Below, piece by piece: positions 1-17,728 of a stretch of DNA of 64,000 nucleotides. The DNA is taken from positions 330,719-394,718 of the forward strand of contig JAYKXP010000053.1 of NCBI GenBank assembly GCA_037176845.1. The letters run 5' to 3'. The position numbers and the translations under genes were made by a program. The DNA is from Paramarasmius palmivorus. Lineage: Eukaryota; Basidiomycota; Agaricomycetes; Agaricales; Marasmiaceae. The notes under the pieces were generated by a model. The model did no database searches and was not told where the DNA came from. It saw nothing but the letters and a program-made list of their open reading frames with translations. Within the stretch, counting starts at the first letter, position 1. Each line of letters starts with the position of its first letter.

Positions 1-605
1 AACCCAGTGACTCTTCAAGCTTCATCAACGACCTGAAAATCCTGTCAAATTGCAAAAAGAATAAACGACCCGCTACTCGGTCGCGGTGGATTTATTCGCA
101 CACAACCAAAATCAAGAAATCCAAGTTACACGCCAAAAACGTCACTTGTTCTCTTTGCTCCTTCTCCTCTTCATGCTCTCGCACTCCCAGCCTCAACCCA
201 AGAAGAAACGGCCCGGCGAAGTATTCGGGATCGCATTACCACCAAAATCCACTTCTGAGCTCGGGGGATAGATGGATGGATTTTTGAGATTCGTCAAGGT
301 CCGAGATCTGCGGGTTGGAGCGGTGTGCCAGTGAAGTGTTTTAGCTCACTTTTGGATGGCGGATGAATGGTTCGCTTATAGTGTGGCGTAGTCTTTTGGC
401 CTCGATGTGGCTACGAATCGATATGTTCATCAGTCGAAGTCTCTAGAACCATTCTAATGCGATGATTTGGGTCCCTCGCGTACAGCTGTAAGTCTCGGAA
501 TCGAACACCTAGATTATGAATCTTACACACGTTATCTTACACACAACATACGAGAAAGCAAGCAGGAACCGAAAATGAAGTATACACTGTACAGAACATT
601 AATCA
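1..605. other. Intergenic region downstream of SMC3
   Basis: No coding region could be supported here. The short open frames on either strand lack a convincing ATG, codon pattern or family resemblance. The part next to 606 should hold the 3' untranslated region and polyadenylation site of the SMC3 gene, which ends at 606 on the minus strand. A neighbouring gene may start to the left, outside the window. Confidence 0.4.
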
Positions 606-5026
<4,421 letters not shown>

Positions 5027-5408
5027 CTACTTTCTCCTTGCCTGTCTTCGTCCCTCGGCTACAGAGAAAATGAGTGTTTGACAAAAGCCCGGATTTTGCG
5101 GACTCACCTGCTGTCCTGGCCTTTTTGGGAGCACCCTTTCCTCTAGCTTTCCTGTCCTCAACGTCTTGGAGTCTCTGCTCTTCGTCCTCGTCGACCAATT
5201 CCAGCTCAGGGTATGCCTTCATTATTTTGGCAAAGTCCAGGATAGGCGGATAGTATTTAACCATACTGGGACCCCGTAAGCGTTGTCTGAGGTATTTAGT
5301 TCCTGTGCGTATCCCGGTTGGATTGTAGATGGTCTGGAATATCGAGCATCGAAGTTTGGTGAGTTTGGTGAGACGTTTGGCGTTTGGGAGGACGAGGGAA
5401 GAGGACAT
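5027..5408 (-). CDS. Mitochondrial small-subunit ribosomal protein, S33/Rsm27 family
   Basis: The predicted protein (about 110 residues) resembles the mitochondrial ribosomal protein S33 family (yeast Rsm27), a small subunit component of the mitoribosome. The family-like stretch is IYNPTGIRTGTKYLRQRL followed by GPSMVKYYPP near residues 27-53. An acidic and then basic tail follows (DEDEEQRLQDVEDRKARGKG). One intron is visible: exon 1 spans 5408-5108, the intron starts GTGAGT and ends CTGTAG, and exon 2 spans 5058-5027. The spliced C-terminus is short and very basic (about AEGRRQARRK). It is divergent from SUV3 with only 45 bp between the two start codons. Both products act in mitochondrial gene expression. 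The family assignment rests on motif resemblance only. Confidence 0.8.
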
Positions 5409-5453
5409 GTCGGAATGTGTGATTAGGCGCCCACTCCAAAATTTCTTCCTCTT
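5409..5453. promoter_or_regulatory. 45-bp bidirectional promoter between two mitochondrial genes
   Basis: The ATG codons of the minus-strand mitochondrial ribosomal protein gene (5408) and the plus-strand SUV3 gene (5454) are only 45 bp apart. Any core promoter elements must therefore be shared or lie inside the opposing coding region. The interval has no clear TATA box. It contains a pyrimidine-rich stretch just before the SUV3 ATG. Confidence 0.6.
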
Positions 5454-7814
5454 ATGCTACGCGCACCGACGCTAGCGTCGTCGACACGATTCACGTCGTC
5501 GATACGCTTGTCGTCGAGCTCAAAGACATGGGTCTCAAAAATATTACCCCCATCTCTTCCCTCAACATCTAGATTCCGCACTGGTGGTCAACCAAACTCC
5601 AAATCGTTTGCGAAAAAGCAACCATTTCGTCAACCGCCAGTTCCCAAAGTACCACCTCTACCCCAACCCCCTTCCCCTACCCTTCCCTCGGTATCCGGAT
5701 TTCTCCACTCATACATTCCGACATGGGTCAAATCGGCAACAACTTACAAACGCTTGCTACGGTTTGGTCTGCCAAAAGACGAGATACAGTCTTTATTACA
5801 TTCATTCAGACACGCAGTGAAAGCTGGCCATTTTGCAACTCCCGAAGCGTTTAACCATTATGCGCTCATACGTTATAGTACAGTCACAAAGACCGATGTA
5901 CATCACGAATACTATGACATGGTCACAACCTCTCTGCTATATGCCTGGGCTTCACATGAGTCCCCCAAGTCCATCTCACCGGAAACACTAAAATCCATAT
6001 CCCTCCTACACACCTCCACATCAATTTCTTACCCTGCAGACCGCTTCCCCGATGCTCGACGTATGCGTCGCCACTTTATAATGCATGTCGGTCCGACCAA
6101 CAGTGGAAAAACGCACAACGCCCTTCGTGCCCTCGCTGCCTCTGATTCAGGCGTTTACGCTGGCCCGTTACGACTATTAGCCCACGAGATATGGGAACGT
6201 CTAAACACGGGCAAAATCGTCCCTCTCGACGTTGATCCCGATCTCACTCCTGCTACCACCACCTCTGCTATTAAGATTACTAGCAGCTCCGGCAACCCAG
6301 ATTATATACGTCAATGCAATCTCCTCACCGGCGAAACGCAGAAAACAACTTCGGAGACTGCTTCCCTTCTCAGCTGTACAGTCGAGATGGTACCTTCCAC
6401 GCGATTCTCTGTCGCAGTCATCGATGAGATTCAGATGATAGGCGACCTTACACGAGGCTACGCGTGGACGAATGCTGTCCTCAGTATCTGTGCACCCGAG
6501 GTTCATTTGTGCGGTGAAGAAACTGCCATTCCTGTCATCCAAAACCTCCTCAAGGACACCAACGACACACTCGAGATACGACGCTATGAACGTCTCAGTC
6601 CTCTCACCGTGTCCGAAGACTCATTGAAAGGGGACTTGGGCAATGTTCAAAAGGGTGATTGTGTGGTTGCATTCACGCGTCGTGACATCTTCAAATTCAA
6701 GAAGATCATCGAGAAGAAGACGGGAATGAAGTGCGCTACTGTTTATGGGAAACTACCTCCCGAGACTAGAGCTCGTCAGGCCGAGCTGTTTAATGATCCA
6801 GACAGTGGATATGATGTACTTATCGGCTCGGACGCTATTGGGATGGGTCTTAACTTGTGAGTGATATTTCACTTCTCTTTCTTTCTCGTCTTACTTTCAG
6901 CTTGTAGGAAAATAAATCGGATTGTTTTCTCTGACATAGCCAAATACGATGGGAGAACCCTTCGTGCACTTACTGTTTCCCAGGTGAAACAAATCGCCGG
7001 ACGTGCAGGTCGCTTCTCCGCCTCATCACAAAACAATTCAGGCTCAGTGACAACATTACACCCCGAACATCTCCCCTCGCTTGCACGCACACTAGCACGT
7101 ACACTACCTCCAATTCCCTATGCTGTTCTCTCCCCAAATGGATACTCCCTTGACGCCGCAAGCCGTGCTTTACCGCCAAGTGCAGGCTTGGAGTTGTGCT
7201 GGGAAGCACATCAGTACATCGGTATTCTGGGTTCAGCATCCGAAGAAGGTGGCCTATATCGCTACTCACACATCGGCTACGCTCCTGGTGGTAAAACGAT
7301 ACCCAGCGTCATTGACGAGATGTGTCTTTCTCCGGGAGCCTCCTCCCAAATAATGTTCTCCGACCGCCTTCTACTAGCCCTAGCACCGTTGCCGTGGAAA
7401 GACAATCGTGCTCACCCTTACATCGCACACCTCATACAAGCCTTTGGTTCGGCGTACTATGTTCCCCTTATGCCTCTCATTCGGACGAAGGGGAACGAGT
7501 TGTTGGGAGCGCTAGAGGCAAAACCTGGCCCAGAATTGTTGGATTCGTTGGAGCTTTTCCACAAGCTGTTGACGTCTTATTCATGGCTAGCTTACAGACA
7601 GCCTATTGCATTCAGCGATAGCGAAGAGGCGTTTGAGTTGACTGAGAAGGTTGAGGGAGCGCTGACGAAATGTTTGAGTGCTATGACTGTTGGTGAAGAT
7701 CACGAAAAACCGAGTGGACAGGAAGGACCGAATATAGAGTATTATAACCGACGAGAGCAATTGAGGCTGAAAGCAGCAAGGGAGAAGTTGAAGGAGCATG
7801 GACGTACATACTAA
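5454..7814 (+). CDS. SUV3: SUV3, mitochondrial ATP-dependent RNA helicase
   Basis: SUV3 is the helicase of the mitochondrial RNA degradosome. It unwinds RNA for 3'-to-5' decay in the matrix. The N-terminus is rich in Ser, Arg and Thr with few acidic residues, as expected for a mitochondrial targeting peptide. The helicase core shows motif I GPTNSGKT (about residue 213), the SUV3-type motif II DEIQM (about residue 324), LIGSDAIGMGLNL and a motif VI ending in QIAGRAGR. One intron (6857-6907) joins GMGLNL to KINRIVFSD. The splice must use the acceptor CTTGTAG, because the TTTCAG seven bases earlier would put a stop in frame. The spliced protein is about 769 residues, normal for fungi. The reading frame is intact. 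Confidence 0.93.
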
Positions 7815-8027
7815 CACTTTGAGGTTCTAGAGACTAGCATATGTCGAGTAATAATGAAATCTATCACTGCTTACTTACAAGGAAATTAAAGGAACCCTTA
7901 TGAACGTGCTAAAGGAACTTGTGAGTCGTGAAGTCTTCGCAAGCGCCTGTCAAACCACGTGGGTTGTGTACGCTTCTGCTTCAGTCCCTGTACTCTACAT
8001 CCTGGACGCGCTCAAAAGGCTGCTCAA

Positions 8028-11000
8028 ATGTACGAGCAGCCTGTACATAGTAGAAGGGAACCCATATTTGCAACTGGTGCGTGGCCAAATTTTTTCCTTT
8101 TCTTGCTTCTTGCTGACTCGCTGCTCAGGTGCCGGGTCCGATTCTGATGAAGGGTATTCTCGTTCTCGCTCGGCTCGTCGTCAGCGAAATAAGTCCCGGC
8201 AATACAGTCCAGATCCATTGTCACCAGACAGCACACTAGATCCTGCCCCTCCAATATCCTATTGGTCCACCAAGCGCCATTTCACCTGTGGAAACCCCAC
8301 ACCGCCTCCTCCATGGTCTACAAAACCAATAACATGGCGACACACTTCTTCGCTTCCCGGAAAACTCAAGACCGCGAACGCTGCCTTGGTTGTCTGTCTC
8401 AACATTGATGTGGATCCACCCGATGTTGTCAGAACCAGTCCATGTGCAGTCCTCGAGTGTTGGGTCGACCCGAGATCCATGCCTTCGCACAAGGCATTGG
8501 AAGCCATAGGAGCGAATCTCAAACATCAATTTGAAGGGTTGAGCTTGAAGATTCAATACAAACCCATTCTCGACCCGTCTTTTGAAGATTTGCGAAAGGC
8601 ATGCCAACAGCTTCGGAAACAAGCCAAGGACGATGCCGTGTTATTTCACTACAATGGCCATGGTGTTCCTAAACCCACTGCATCCGGAGAGCTATGGTGC
8701 TTTAACCGGAACTACACTCAATATATTCCTGTCTCGTTGCAGGAAGTTCAGAATTGGCTAGGATCTCCTGGGGTGTATATATGGGATTGTTCTGCGGCAG
8801 GACACCTACTCACGAATTTCAACGCCTTCGCGCAAAGGCGCGACGAGGATATCAGGAAGCTTCATGGTCAATTCCCTGAGGGAGTGCTCCCTTTTTCTCA
8901 GTCGTTACAGCTCGCAGCGTGCGCCGCTGACGAGACCTTACCCACATGTCCGGACCTACCGGCAGACGTTTTCACCTCCTGCCTCACATCTCCAATAGAT
9001 ATCGCCATCCGACACTATATCATGACCAATAAAACCGACCTCAATATTGATGCTGGTGTCCACATGCCTGGCGATCTCAAGGACCGGCGCACACCACTCG
9101 GAGAGCTCAATTGGATTTTCACTGCCATCACCGATACCATCGCATGGACGACTTTCTCCCCAGAGATTTTCGCTAGACTGTATCGCAGTGACCTACTGAT
9201 TGCTTCCCTATTCCGAAACTTCCTACTCGCAGAACGAATCATGAAAGGGTACAACTGTACTCCTCATACCTCCCCTCCTCTTCCAGCCACCAACACTCAT
9301 CCATTGTGGGCAACATGGGATCTTGCACTGGATGCTTGCGTCAGGCAATTACCTGATCTGTTGGCAGCAGAACAGGCACCGCATGACAGATCCAAGCCAG
9401 CGTACCAATATGTACCCAGTCGATTCTTTGCCGACCAACTCACCGCATTCGAGGTCTGGATATCTCGAGGAGGATCTGCACTCACAAGACGTGGCCCGAT
9501 GTCACTTCCTCCAGGTTCAAACACGCCTACGAGTGAAAATGGACCTATCAATAGCAACGGCGTTGTCGCCACCACGAATAACGTACCAGAACATCACCTT
9601 GTACCTCGGAAGCCCCCAGACCAGCTGCCAATCGTCCTTCAGGTCCTACTATCACAGCCTCATCGACTTCGCGCCCTCATTCTACTATCCCAGTTTGTCG
9701 ATCTCGGTCCATGGGCCGTAAATCTCGTGCTCACCATTGGTATCTTCCCATACATTTCCAAGCTGTTACAAGCACCGGGTCCCGATCTGCGACCCGTGTT
9801 GATATTCTTATGGGCCCGTATCCTCGCCGTAGATCCATCCGTGCAAACCGACTTGTACAACAATGCCCAAGGGTACCGATACTTCTCCAACATTCTCGCG
9901 ATGAAACCCGACAGTGCTCACGTTCTCCCCAACTCGTCAGAGCACCAAGCCATGTGCTCATTCATACTTGCTGCTATGGCCAGAGATTTCCCGAAGGGCC
10001 AACAAGCGTGTTGGGAGGAAAACGTTTTCCAATCGTGCTATGAGAGGCTAGAAGAACCTGACTTTCTCCTCCGACAATGGACGACTTTATGCATTGCACA
10101 GATGTGGTGTGGCTTTGATCGTGGCAAGATGATTGGTTACGAACATAGAACACACGACAAGCTTACGCACCTGCTCTCTGACGACTCCGCAGAGGTTCGT
10201 TGCGCTGCCTTGTATGCGTTAGGCACATTCATGGGCGCTTCAGGTTCTCGTGATCCGGAGCAGAGAGGCGGCGGTGGAAGTGGTGCGATGTACGACCTGG
10301 ATGAGAGGACACATTTTCAACTGGAGGCAACAATTGTCACTGGGGCAACTTTGGTTGTGAAAGACGATGCCAGCCCGATGTGCAGGAAAGAGTTGTTGGT
10401 GTTGATCAGCTGCTTGGTGAAAGAGTGGAGGGGATATTTCATTGTCTGTGCATGGTTGTACTGGGAAGAAGAGGAACGAAGGCGACGACATGGGCAAAGT
10501 TATGCAGTCGCCCTAGATGCTGTCAACGAATGGCTAAGTCGACTCAACGGTGACGTTCAGATATCCAGAATGTTGCTCTCCTCATTCTACACGATCTTCG
10601 TGGTACTTCTTGATCTTTCGACCGATCCTTACCAAGAGGTGGCAACATATGCTCAGACGATTGTCGATTACATTATGGCATTACTTCTTGACTCTCCTTT
10701 CAGGAACCTGGAGTCTTCGCCATTCGAATCCCCGCCTAGTGCACCCAAGGATTACTTCCAAGGTCCACCACAGCTTCAGTTAGGACCTAGAGACAGGAAA
10801 GTGTCAACTCAGTCGTTGGCTTCATCCGCTACGCTGGCTGCACCAAGTTCTGAAAAGTCGGCGGGACTACGACCAAGTCTTTCTAGAACAGATACCATGA
10901 CAAGTACGATTTCAAACACAATAAAGCGAACGTCCTCCTTTGCGAACGCTCTGAAGAATCTGGCAGGAACGATAGCATTCCCGTCGGTGGAAGGCCATGA

Positions 11001-13046
11001 TTCACATAGCCGTCATGCGTCACCTGCACCATCCTACCAGACGCTTACTCCAAGAGTAACACAAGCTGAACTGTCGCGCCCCCCTTCTCCCGTCCTCAGC
11101 GTAGCTCAATACACTTCCCCGTACGACAATTACAATCCTTATGCTTCCTCCCCCACACGGACAGAATTGGACTCGAATGGGTCGCACTCGCCTCCTCCCA
11201 CTTTCCAGCCCTCAGATGTGATGGAGGCTCTTATCGAAGAGGATATGGAGCGGCTCCGTGCTCGAAGGAAACCAAAGCGGTCATCATCATCTCACCCAAA
11301 CTCACATTCACAGTATCACAATTACAATTATCCAGGAAACATGAACATGCCTAGTCCAAGCAACAGCACCTTTTCTGTCGACTCTACCAACAGCGTCATT
11401 CTCGGTCTCGGTACAGGGTTAGGTCCAGGGATACGCGACATGCTACCGCTAAAGAGCACATTCTTTGACTGGTGTTGCGAGTATTTCACCGAGCCACAGA
11501 TGAGGGTGGGTCTCTCATTTTAAGATTAATGTGTATAACCCTGACTATGATACCCCAAGCAAACGGAGGCGGATGAGCCTGGTAGTCTACAATACAACTA
11601 TCAGGTTTGGAGGCAGACACGCAATGAACAGATCGACTCGGTAACAAAGAATCAAGCACGTTTTGCAGGTATGCATCGAATTGACAAGTGGCGCACTATC
11701 CTCATCCAAAATCGTGAACAGCGGAATGTCCTTGGGATCGCCGAGTTGCTACTCTACAAGGTCCATCCAACCCTCTGGTCATGACTTTCCATGCGTATGA
11801 TAAACACCTGTTCGTCGCGAATGATTCGGACATTGTGAGGTATGTTACGCTGACTCCCTTCTGGGTTCAATGACTGAACTTGATTAGTGTATGGGATTGG
11901 GGCCAACGCAAGAAGATTCGAACATTCTGTAATGGGAATCCCAGAGGCACGAGCATTACTTCGATGGTAGTCATCAACCAAGACGTCGGCGGGATTGTCG
12001 TGACAGGGTCAGGTATGGTCCGACTTTGTCTGGAGATTTTGGTCAAGCTGAACCACCTCATTTCCAGCGGACGGTGTCGTGCGGCTCTATCGACATTATG
12101 ATCCGGAATTAGACCTTGGGCCCGTACAAATGGTCAGCGCTTTCCGAGGCTTGAACGACTTGGTGAAAACGAGGTCGAGTCAGGGAGCAGGTCTCGTAAT
12201 GGACTGGAAGCAATCGACTGGCATACTTCTTGTGGGTGGTGACTCCAAAGTGATCAAGACCTGGGATGCACAAACCGAAATACAAGGAATGGTCAGTGGG
12301 CAGATTTGATTGTTCATCCCACTTATGTACTCAGTTCCATACAGGACCTAGACACAGACTCCAACAGCCCAGTGACATCGATTGTGACGGATCACGGTGC
12401 ATCACAGACCTTCGTGGCCGGGTTTGGTGACGGTAGCGTTAAGGTTTTCGATAGAAGATTAGAGGAAGACGAGGCCATCATTCGCACGTATTCCGAACAT
12501 AACAGCTGGATACAGAACGTTCGACCACATCCAACTACGGGCTCCCAATTCCTCTCCGCTGGTCTGGATGGCGAGGTCAAACTATGGGATCTCCGGGGAA
12601 GCGATGAAGCTGTCGACACTTGGAGGATTTTACCGCATGGTCTTGCCTCGTTTGACGTGCACAACAGCGCTGCAGTATTTGCGGGGTGAGTGTTGGCTCA
12701 TGTTTTCCATACACAGGACATTCACACACAGACATTTATTTGAAGCACTTCCGCTGTCACGCACAGCAACTGGAAATCTCAGCATCTCAAGTTCCATTCC
12801 TTGGCTCAAGATCAGATTTTATCCCAGTTTGATGTACCAACGGGTCTGATCATGCCACCTGTGAGGTTACACCCGTCGCCGTACATTCAACGGACCACGT
12901 CCTTTGTTTTCCACCCCACAGAGATGCTGTACGGGGTCGGAGAGCCTGATGGAACTAGTGAGGATCCTTCTGCTTCAGTCTTCGTGTGTGTTACTGACAA
13001 CATTCCATGAATAACAGTTAGGATATTAGGGTGCAAGTTAACCTAA
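8028..13046 (+). CDS. KOG1: KOG1/Raptor, TORC1 scaffold subunit
   Basis: This is the Raptor homologue, the substrate-recruiting scaffold of TOR complex 1. The start chosen is ATG 8028. Removing an intron at 8077-8128 joins MYEQPVHSRREPIFATG to AGSDSDEGYSRS, whereas the longer open frame from 7900 reads through that intron and has no family support. The Raptor N-terminal caspase-like domain begins at RHFTCGNPTPPPPW. It includes LFHYNGHGVPKPT and the pseudo-catalytic IWDCSAAG. Central HEAT-like repeats and a Ser/Pro-rich linker follow (about 10700-11400), then seven WD40-type blades after the intron 11516-11559. Further introns interrupt the WD40 part. The last intron (12958-13017) joins GVGEPDGT to IRILGCKLT, a family-typical end. 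It converges on the COP9 subunit 3 gene, with 223 bp between stop codons. Confidence 0.92.
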
Positions 13047-13269
13047 TGGTACTCGATATAATGCAAAAGTAGTAGTATATCTAGTTGCAAGTTGTATATT
13101 AAATTTTGTATGCTTCACATGGTACATATAAAGTTGTAATGAACTCTTCAAACAGGACATTTTGTGCTTTCCGAGAACTATGCATACAGATCTAGTATTC
13201 GGATTTGTACAATGTACTCGACATGCATGTGTCCAAGCGAGTAGTTACAAGAAATGTTGGTCAAAGAAC

Positions 13270-14764
13270 CTAAGCATATACTCCTTCTTCGCCAAACACC
13301 ATGTCTTCGTCTTCGACTCCGCCCATCATTCCAGGCATACCCACTCCGCCAATGCCAAATGGGCTGCCTGAGTTACCCCCACCAGCACTACTTCCACCTT
13401 TTACAACGCGAGTCAGGAAGTCTCTGGACCGAGATATTTCCTGATCGAGTCCTTGGAGAGTTACTGACTGTTCCTGTACAGATGCAAGAACGTCCGTGAC
13501 TAGAGAAGCATTATTTGACTGTGCGTCATGATGGAAAATTAAGACACGTACTGTTTAGGTCTCCAAACGCGTCTTCTGGATCTTCATCGTGGAAGGTGAC
13601 CAAGCTACGAGCATCGATACTCGCATTTATCATCCCACTCTCAATCATACCCAAGATCAAAGCTCTGACTCTTTGCTCCCCTTCCCAATTCCTGTCGCTA
13701 CCCTTGCTGTCGTTAACCCAAGCCAAAGCTCTACCGATCTCTTCTAGCGACAGTCTCACGTAGCTTTCGGTGAGACGCTTGACCTGCCACCTTCCACTTT
13801 CGCTCTCGCCAACAAGACGGAGTACTAGCCCCCAATTTCTGTCATTCTCGAACAGTTGCTGATCCTTCGCAACTAAGGCTCTCAACCCAGCACTCGGAAA
13901 TGCAGTCACCAAGCCATGATACGCCGAGCTCTTGAATAGCCTCCCCAAAACTGGATGTGCATACTTTGGCAGAGATTGGGGCGCACCATACCTCAAGCAC
14001 TGAACGATCCTCATCTTCTTGAGAGCTTCGAGCTGGATAGCAGCAGGTGAAGGTCCCTGCCCCGGGGCTGTGACACATCCCTCGAAATACTCCAAGGCAA
14101 CTCCAAGCAACTGCATATCAGGCGGAGGTGCGTACGGCGCGTATTGTCCCTGGCCGGGCGGTGGGAGAGGCGTGCCTTGTGGAGGAGGTTCTGCACCCAT
14201 AGGTAATGCTGCAAGGGTAAGAAGTGTGCCAGCGAGGTAGTGATAGATGAGGTTGTCGTTGTACCCCAGCTCGGGTCCAAAGGACAAATCGATGTCATCT
14301 ATGGGGTTTTTGGTGAGGTATGTTACGAGGGGTGCGATATGACCCGTCTGTAACGCTGTGATTAGGAGAAACGTGTGTATGGGGGTGAGAGTGGATGGCG
14401 TTGGGGGGTATCGTGTGGCGAGCTCGAATAGAGGAAGAATGGCGTATTTGAGATTGAGACAATGTCCGGCATAACTGCCCAGCAACCTTGCCAAAGTAGC
14501 GACCTTTTCTGGAGCTTGTCTGGCTTGTTCTGGGTCGAATGTACGACAGAACTGTGTTATGAAGGACCAAGAAGGAGGAGGGAGAGGCGATGATGAAGTT
14601 GATAAACGTGCACAGAGGATGTACAGCACGGCAAGGGTGTGATCAACGACGACGTTCAAAGGATCTGAACCATCTTGCATTGCAGCACTGAGGACTTGTT
14701 CATGTTGTTTGAGTACAGAAAGAGGATTGGTCGACGATTGCAGTTGCTGCAGGATGGCGTCCAT
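13270..14764 (-). CDS. CSN3: COP9 signalosome complex subunit 3
   Basis: The product resembles CSN3, a PCI-domain subunit of the COP9 signalosome, which removes NEDD8 from cullins. The ATG at 14764 gives MDAILQQLQSSTNPLSVL. A helical N-terminal half is followed by a PCI-like winged-helix region around KYAHPVLGRLF, then LVTAFPSAGLRALVAKDQQLFENDRNWGLV and a family-typical block on non-overlapping regulation of helices (RLTESYVRLSLEEIG). One intron (13500-13551) is needed to join GDLN to TDVLASVQEQSVTLQGLD. The end is Gly/Met-rich and acidic (EDEDMVFGEEGVYA). The total is about 480 residues. A proline/glycine-rich insert lies near 14120-14200. The reading frame is intact. The family call rests on fold-level resemblance and is likely but not certain against other PCI proteins. 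Confidence 0.78.
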
Positions 14765-15107
14765 GGTCAAAGAGCAGTGCTCAAATGTGTCACACAACGC
14801 GACGCGACTGTGACCACCACAAGTCCATAGCCAGTCTACAGTACGGCCATGTCAAAGTTCTATTTGTCTGTAGGATCTATCTAACAATGAGACTAGGATT
14901 TTGACGTCGTCAATAGCATTGCGTGAGGTGGTCTGGTGCCTGCCATTTCTCTCTTATTAAACACGTTTTATGCGCTCACTCGAAGAGTTATGCTTTGACC
15001 GTTCTTGTGAATCCGTTTCATTATTGCAAGCTACAACCAAAAGACATGTATGTATGTGCGTTACCATCGCTTCAAAGACCATAAGCAGTAAAGACCGGAG
15101 ACATCCT

Positions 15108-15747
15108 CTAATACCTGTATCGCGTAGAGTAATCTGCCCGTGCCCAGGTCAGGAAAAAAAAAGACAAAGACGATGATTGCACACGCACCCTTCGGAGAGA
15201 CAACCAAACCACGACCTTTAGATGCTCCTCTATATACTGTCTCTATGATGTCAATCATTTCTTGCTTGTTGTCCATGGCCCAATTTCTGCCTCGTGTTGG
15301 TATTCAGTCCTCGCGAAGCTAGAAAACACGACTCACATCTTGTTGTTGTTACCGGTTCCTAAATCGATCATTATGTGCTTGTTCCTACAATATCATCCAA
15401 AAGTGAGCCATGGGTCAGATATTGAGAGAGATGGCGCACCGATAGAAGAACATGACCGTGCAGGGATCATACAATTCGTACATCTACTGACCAATTAGCG
15501 TTCTCGATACCTTTTCAAGTAAGTAGATACGCACTTTGTTAAAGTCCGGTACCTCAGTTATGTCACATAGGTAAATCACTGCGAAATTCTGCACCTTCTC
15601 AGCGACTCCGTAGAGTGTTTCGTCCATGGTCATGCATTGGCTGTCCCAATCATGACCAAATCGAATGACAACTACACGGTCCTCCTCGGATTTGATAGCT
15701 TCATCTACATGCCAACCGGAAGGAAGATGAGGCAGGAAGTAGGACAT
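15108..15747 (-). CDS. DIB1: DIB1/DIM1, U5 snRNP thioredoxin-like splicing factor
   Basis: This encodes the 15-kDa U5 snRNP protein (yeast Dib1, fission yeast Dim1, human TXNL4A), a thioredoxin-fold component of the spliceosomal tri-snRNP. The family is extremely conserved and the match is clear: MSYFLPHLPSGWHVDEAI at the start, then VVIRFGHDWDSQCMTMDE, LCDITEVPDFNK, MYELYDPCTVMFFYRNKHI, MIDLGTGNNNKINWAMDNKQ and the end SPKDYSTRYRY. Exons visible include 15747-15535, 15483-15440 and one from 15384, with further short exons down to the TAG at 15108-15110. The protein is about 142 residues, the normal size. It is divergent from TRR1, with starts 297 bp apart. Confidence 0.93.
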
Positions 15748-16044
15748 GGTGGGGTAAGGTCAAAGAGTGAGAAAGGCTGTGCAGCGATTCCGAATGTTCG
15801 TTGAATGCCTATCTTATCGCCGCTGACCATCACCTGATCTTATCAGTGCACGTGTGGATATTGATCAGCGTCGGAACGACGTTGCTCAGCATTTCCACCT
15901 TTTTCCGCCTTTAAAACGGTCTTCCATCTGGCCGCTTCTCTCGTCAATACGTGGTCTCGACGTCTCTTTTTATCCCACAGAAAATTCTCTGTTGTATCAT
16001 TAGCTGCGTCAACTTCTACAATCTCCTCCAAATCCTACTCAACC
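15748..16044. promoter_or_regulatory. Divergent promoter between DIB1 and TRR1
   Basis: The 297-bp interval separates the start codons of DIB1 (minus) and TRR1 (plus) and must contain both promoters. A CACGTG E-box sits at 15849-15854. This is a binding motif for bHLH factors in fungi, but a role here is inferred only from position. Confidence 0.45.
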
Positions 16045-17404
<1,360 letters not shown>

Positions 17405-17728
17405 GAGGTAAGCCTTTCAAGACCGGTTCCAGGAAACAAAACTGAGTGATGGTTGCAGCTTCATCTTTTTCAGGTCGTTTTACATCCATTTCGGTACTTG
17501 AAGAATATTGTATATAATGCAATTTAGAAATTTCAACCCTTGTGATATACACTTGTAAGAGCAGACACATCATTACTTCTCCCATCAAACAAAGCATGTC
17601 CTTGATTATTTCGCAAGGCCTACGGTATACGAATATGTACGTATAACAAAAAAAGAATCCTTCTAGTACACACATGGCAAGAAATGCTTTTCTTCTATTC
17701 CCGATACTGAAAGCCCAAAACCCGTGTT

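Noticed and set aside
7900..8027. An upstream start (7900) for the KOG1 reading frame
   Set aside because: The longer frame reads through a clear 52-nt intron (8077-8128) and its first ~40 codons do not resemble Raptor. Splicing to ATG 8028 gives a continuous, plausible N-terminus.
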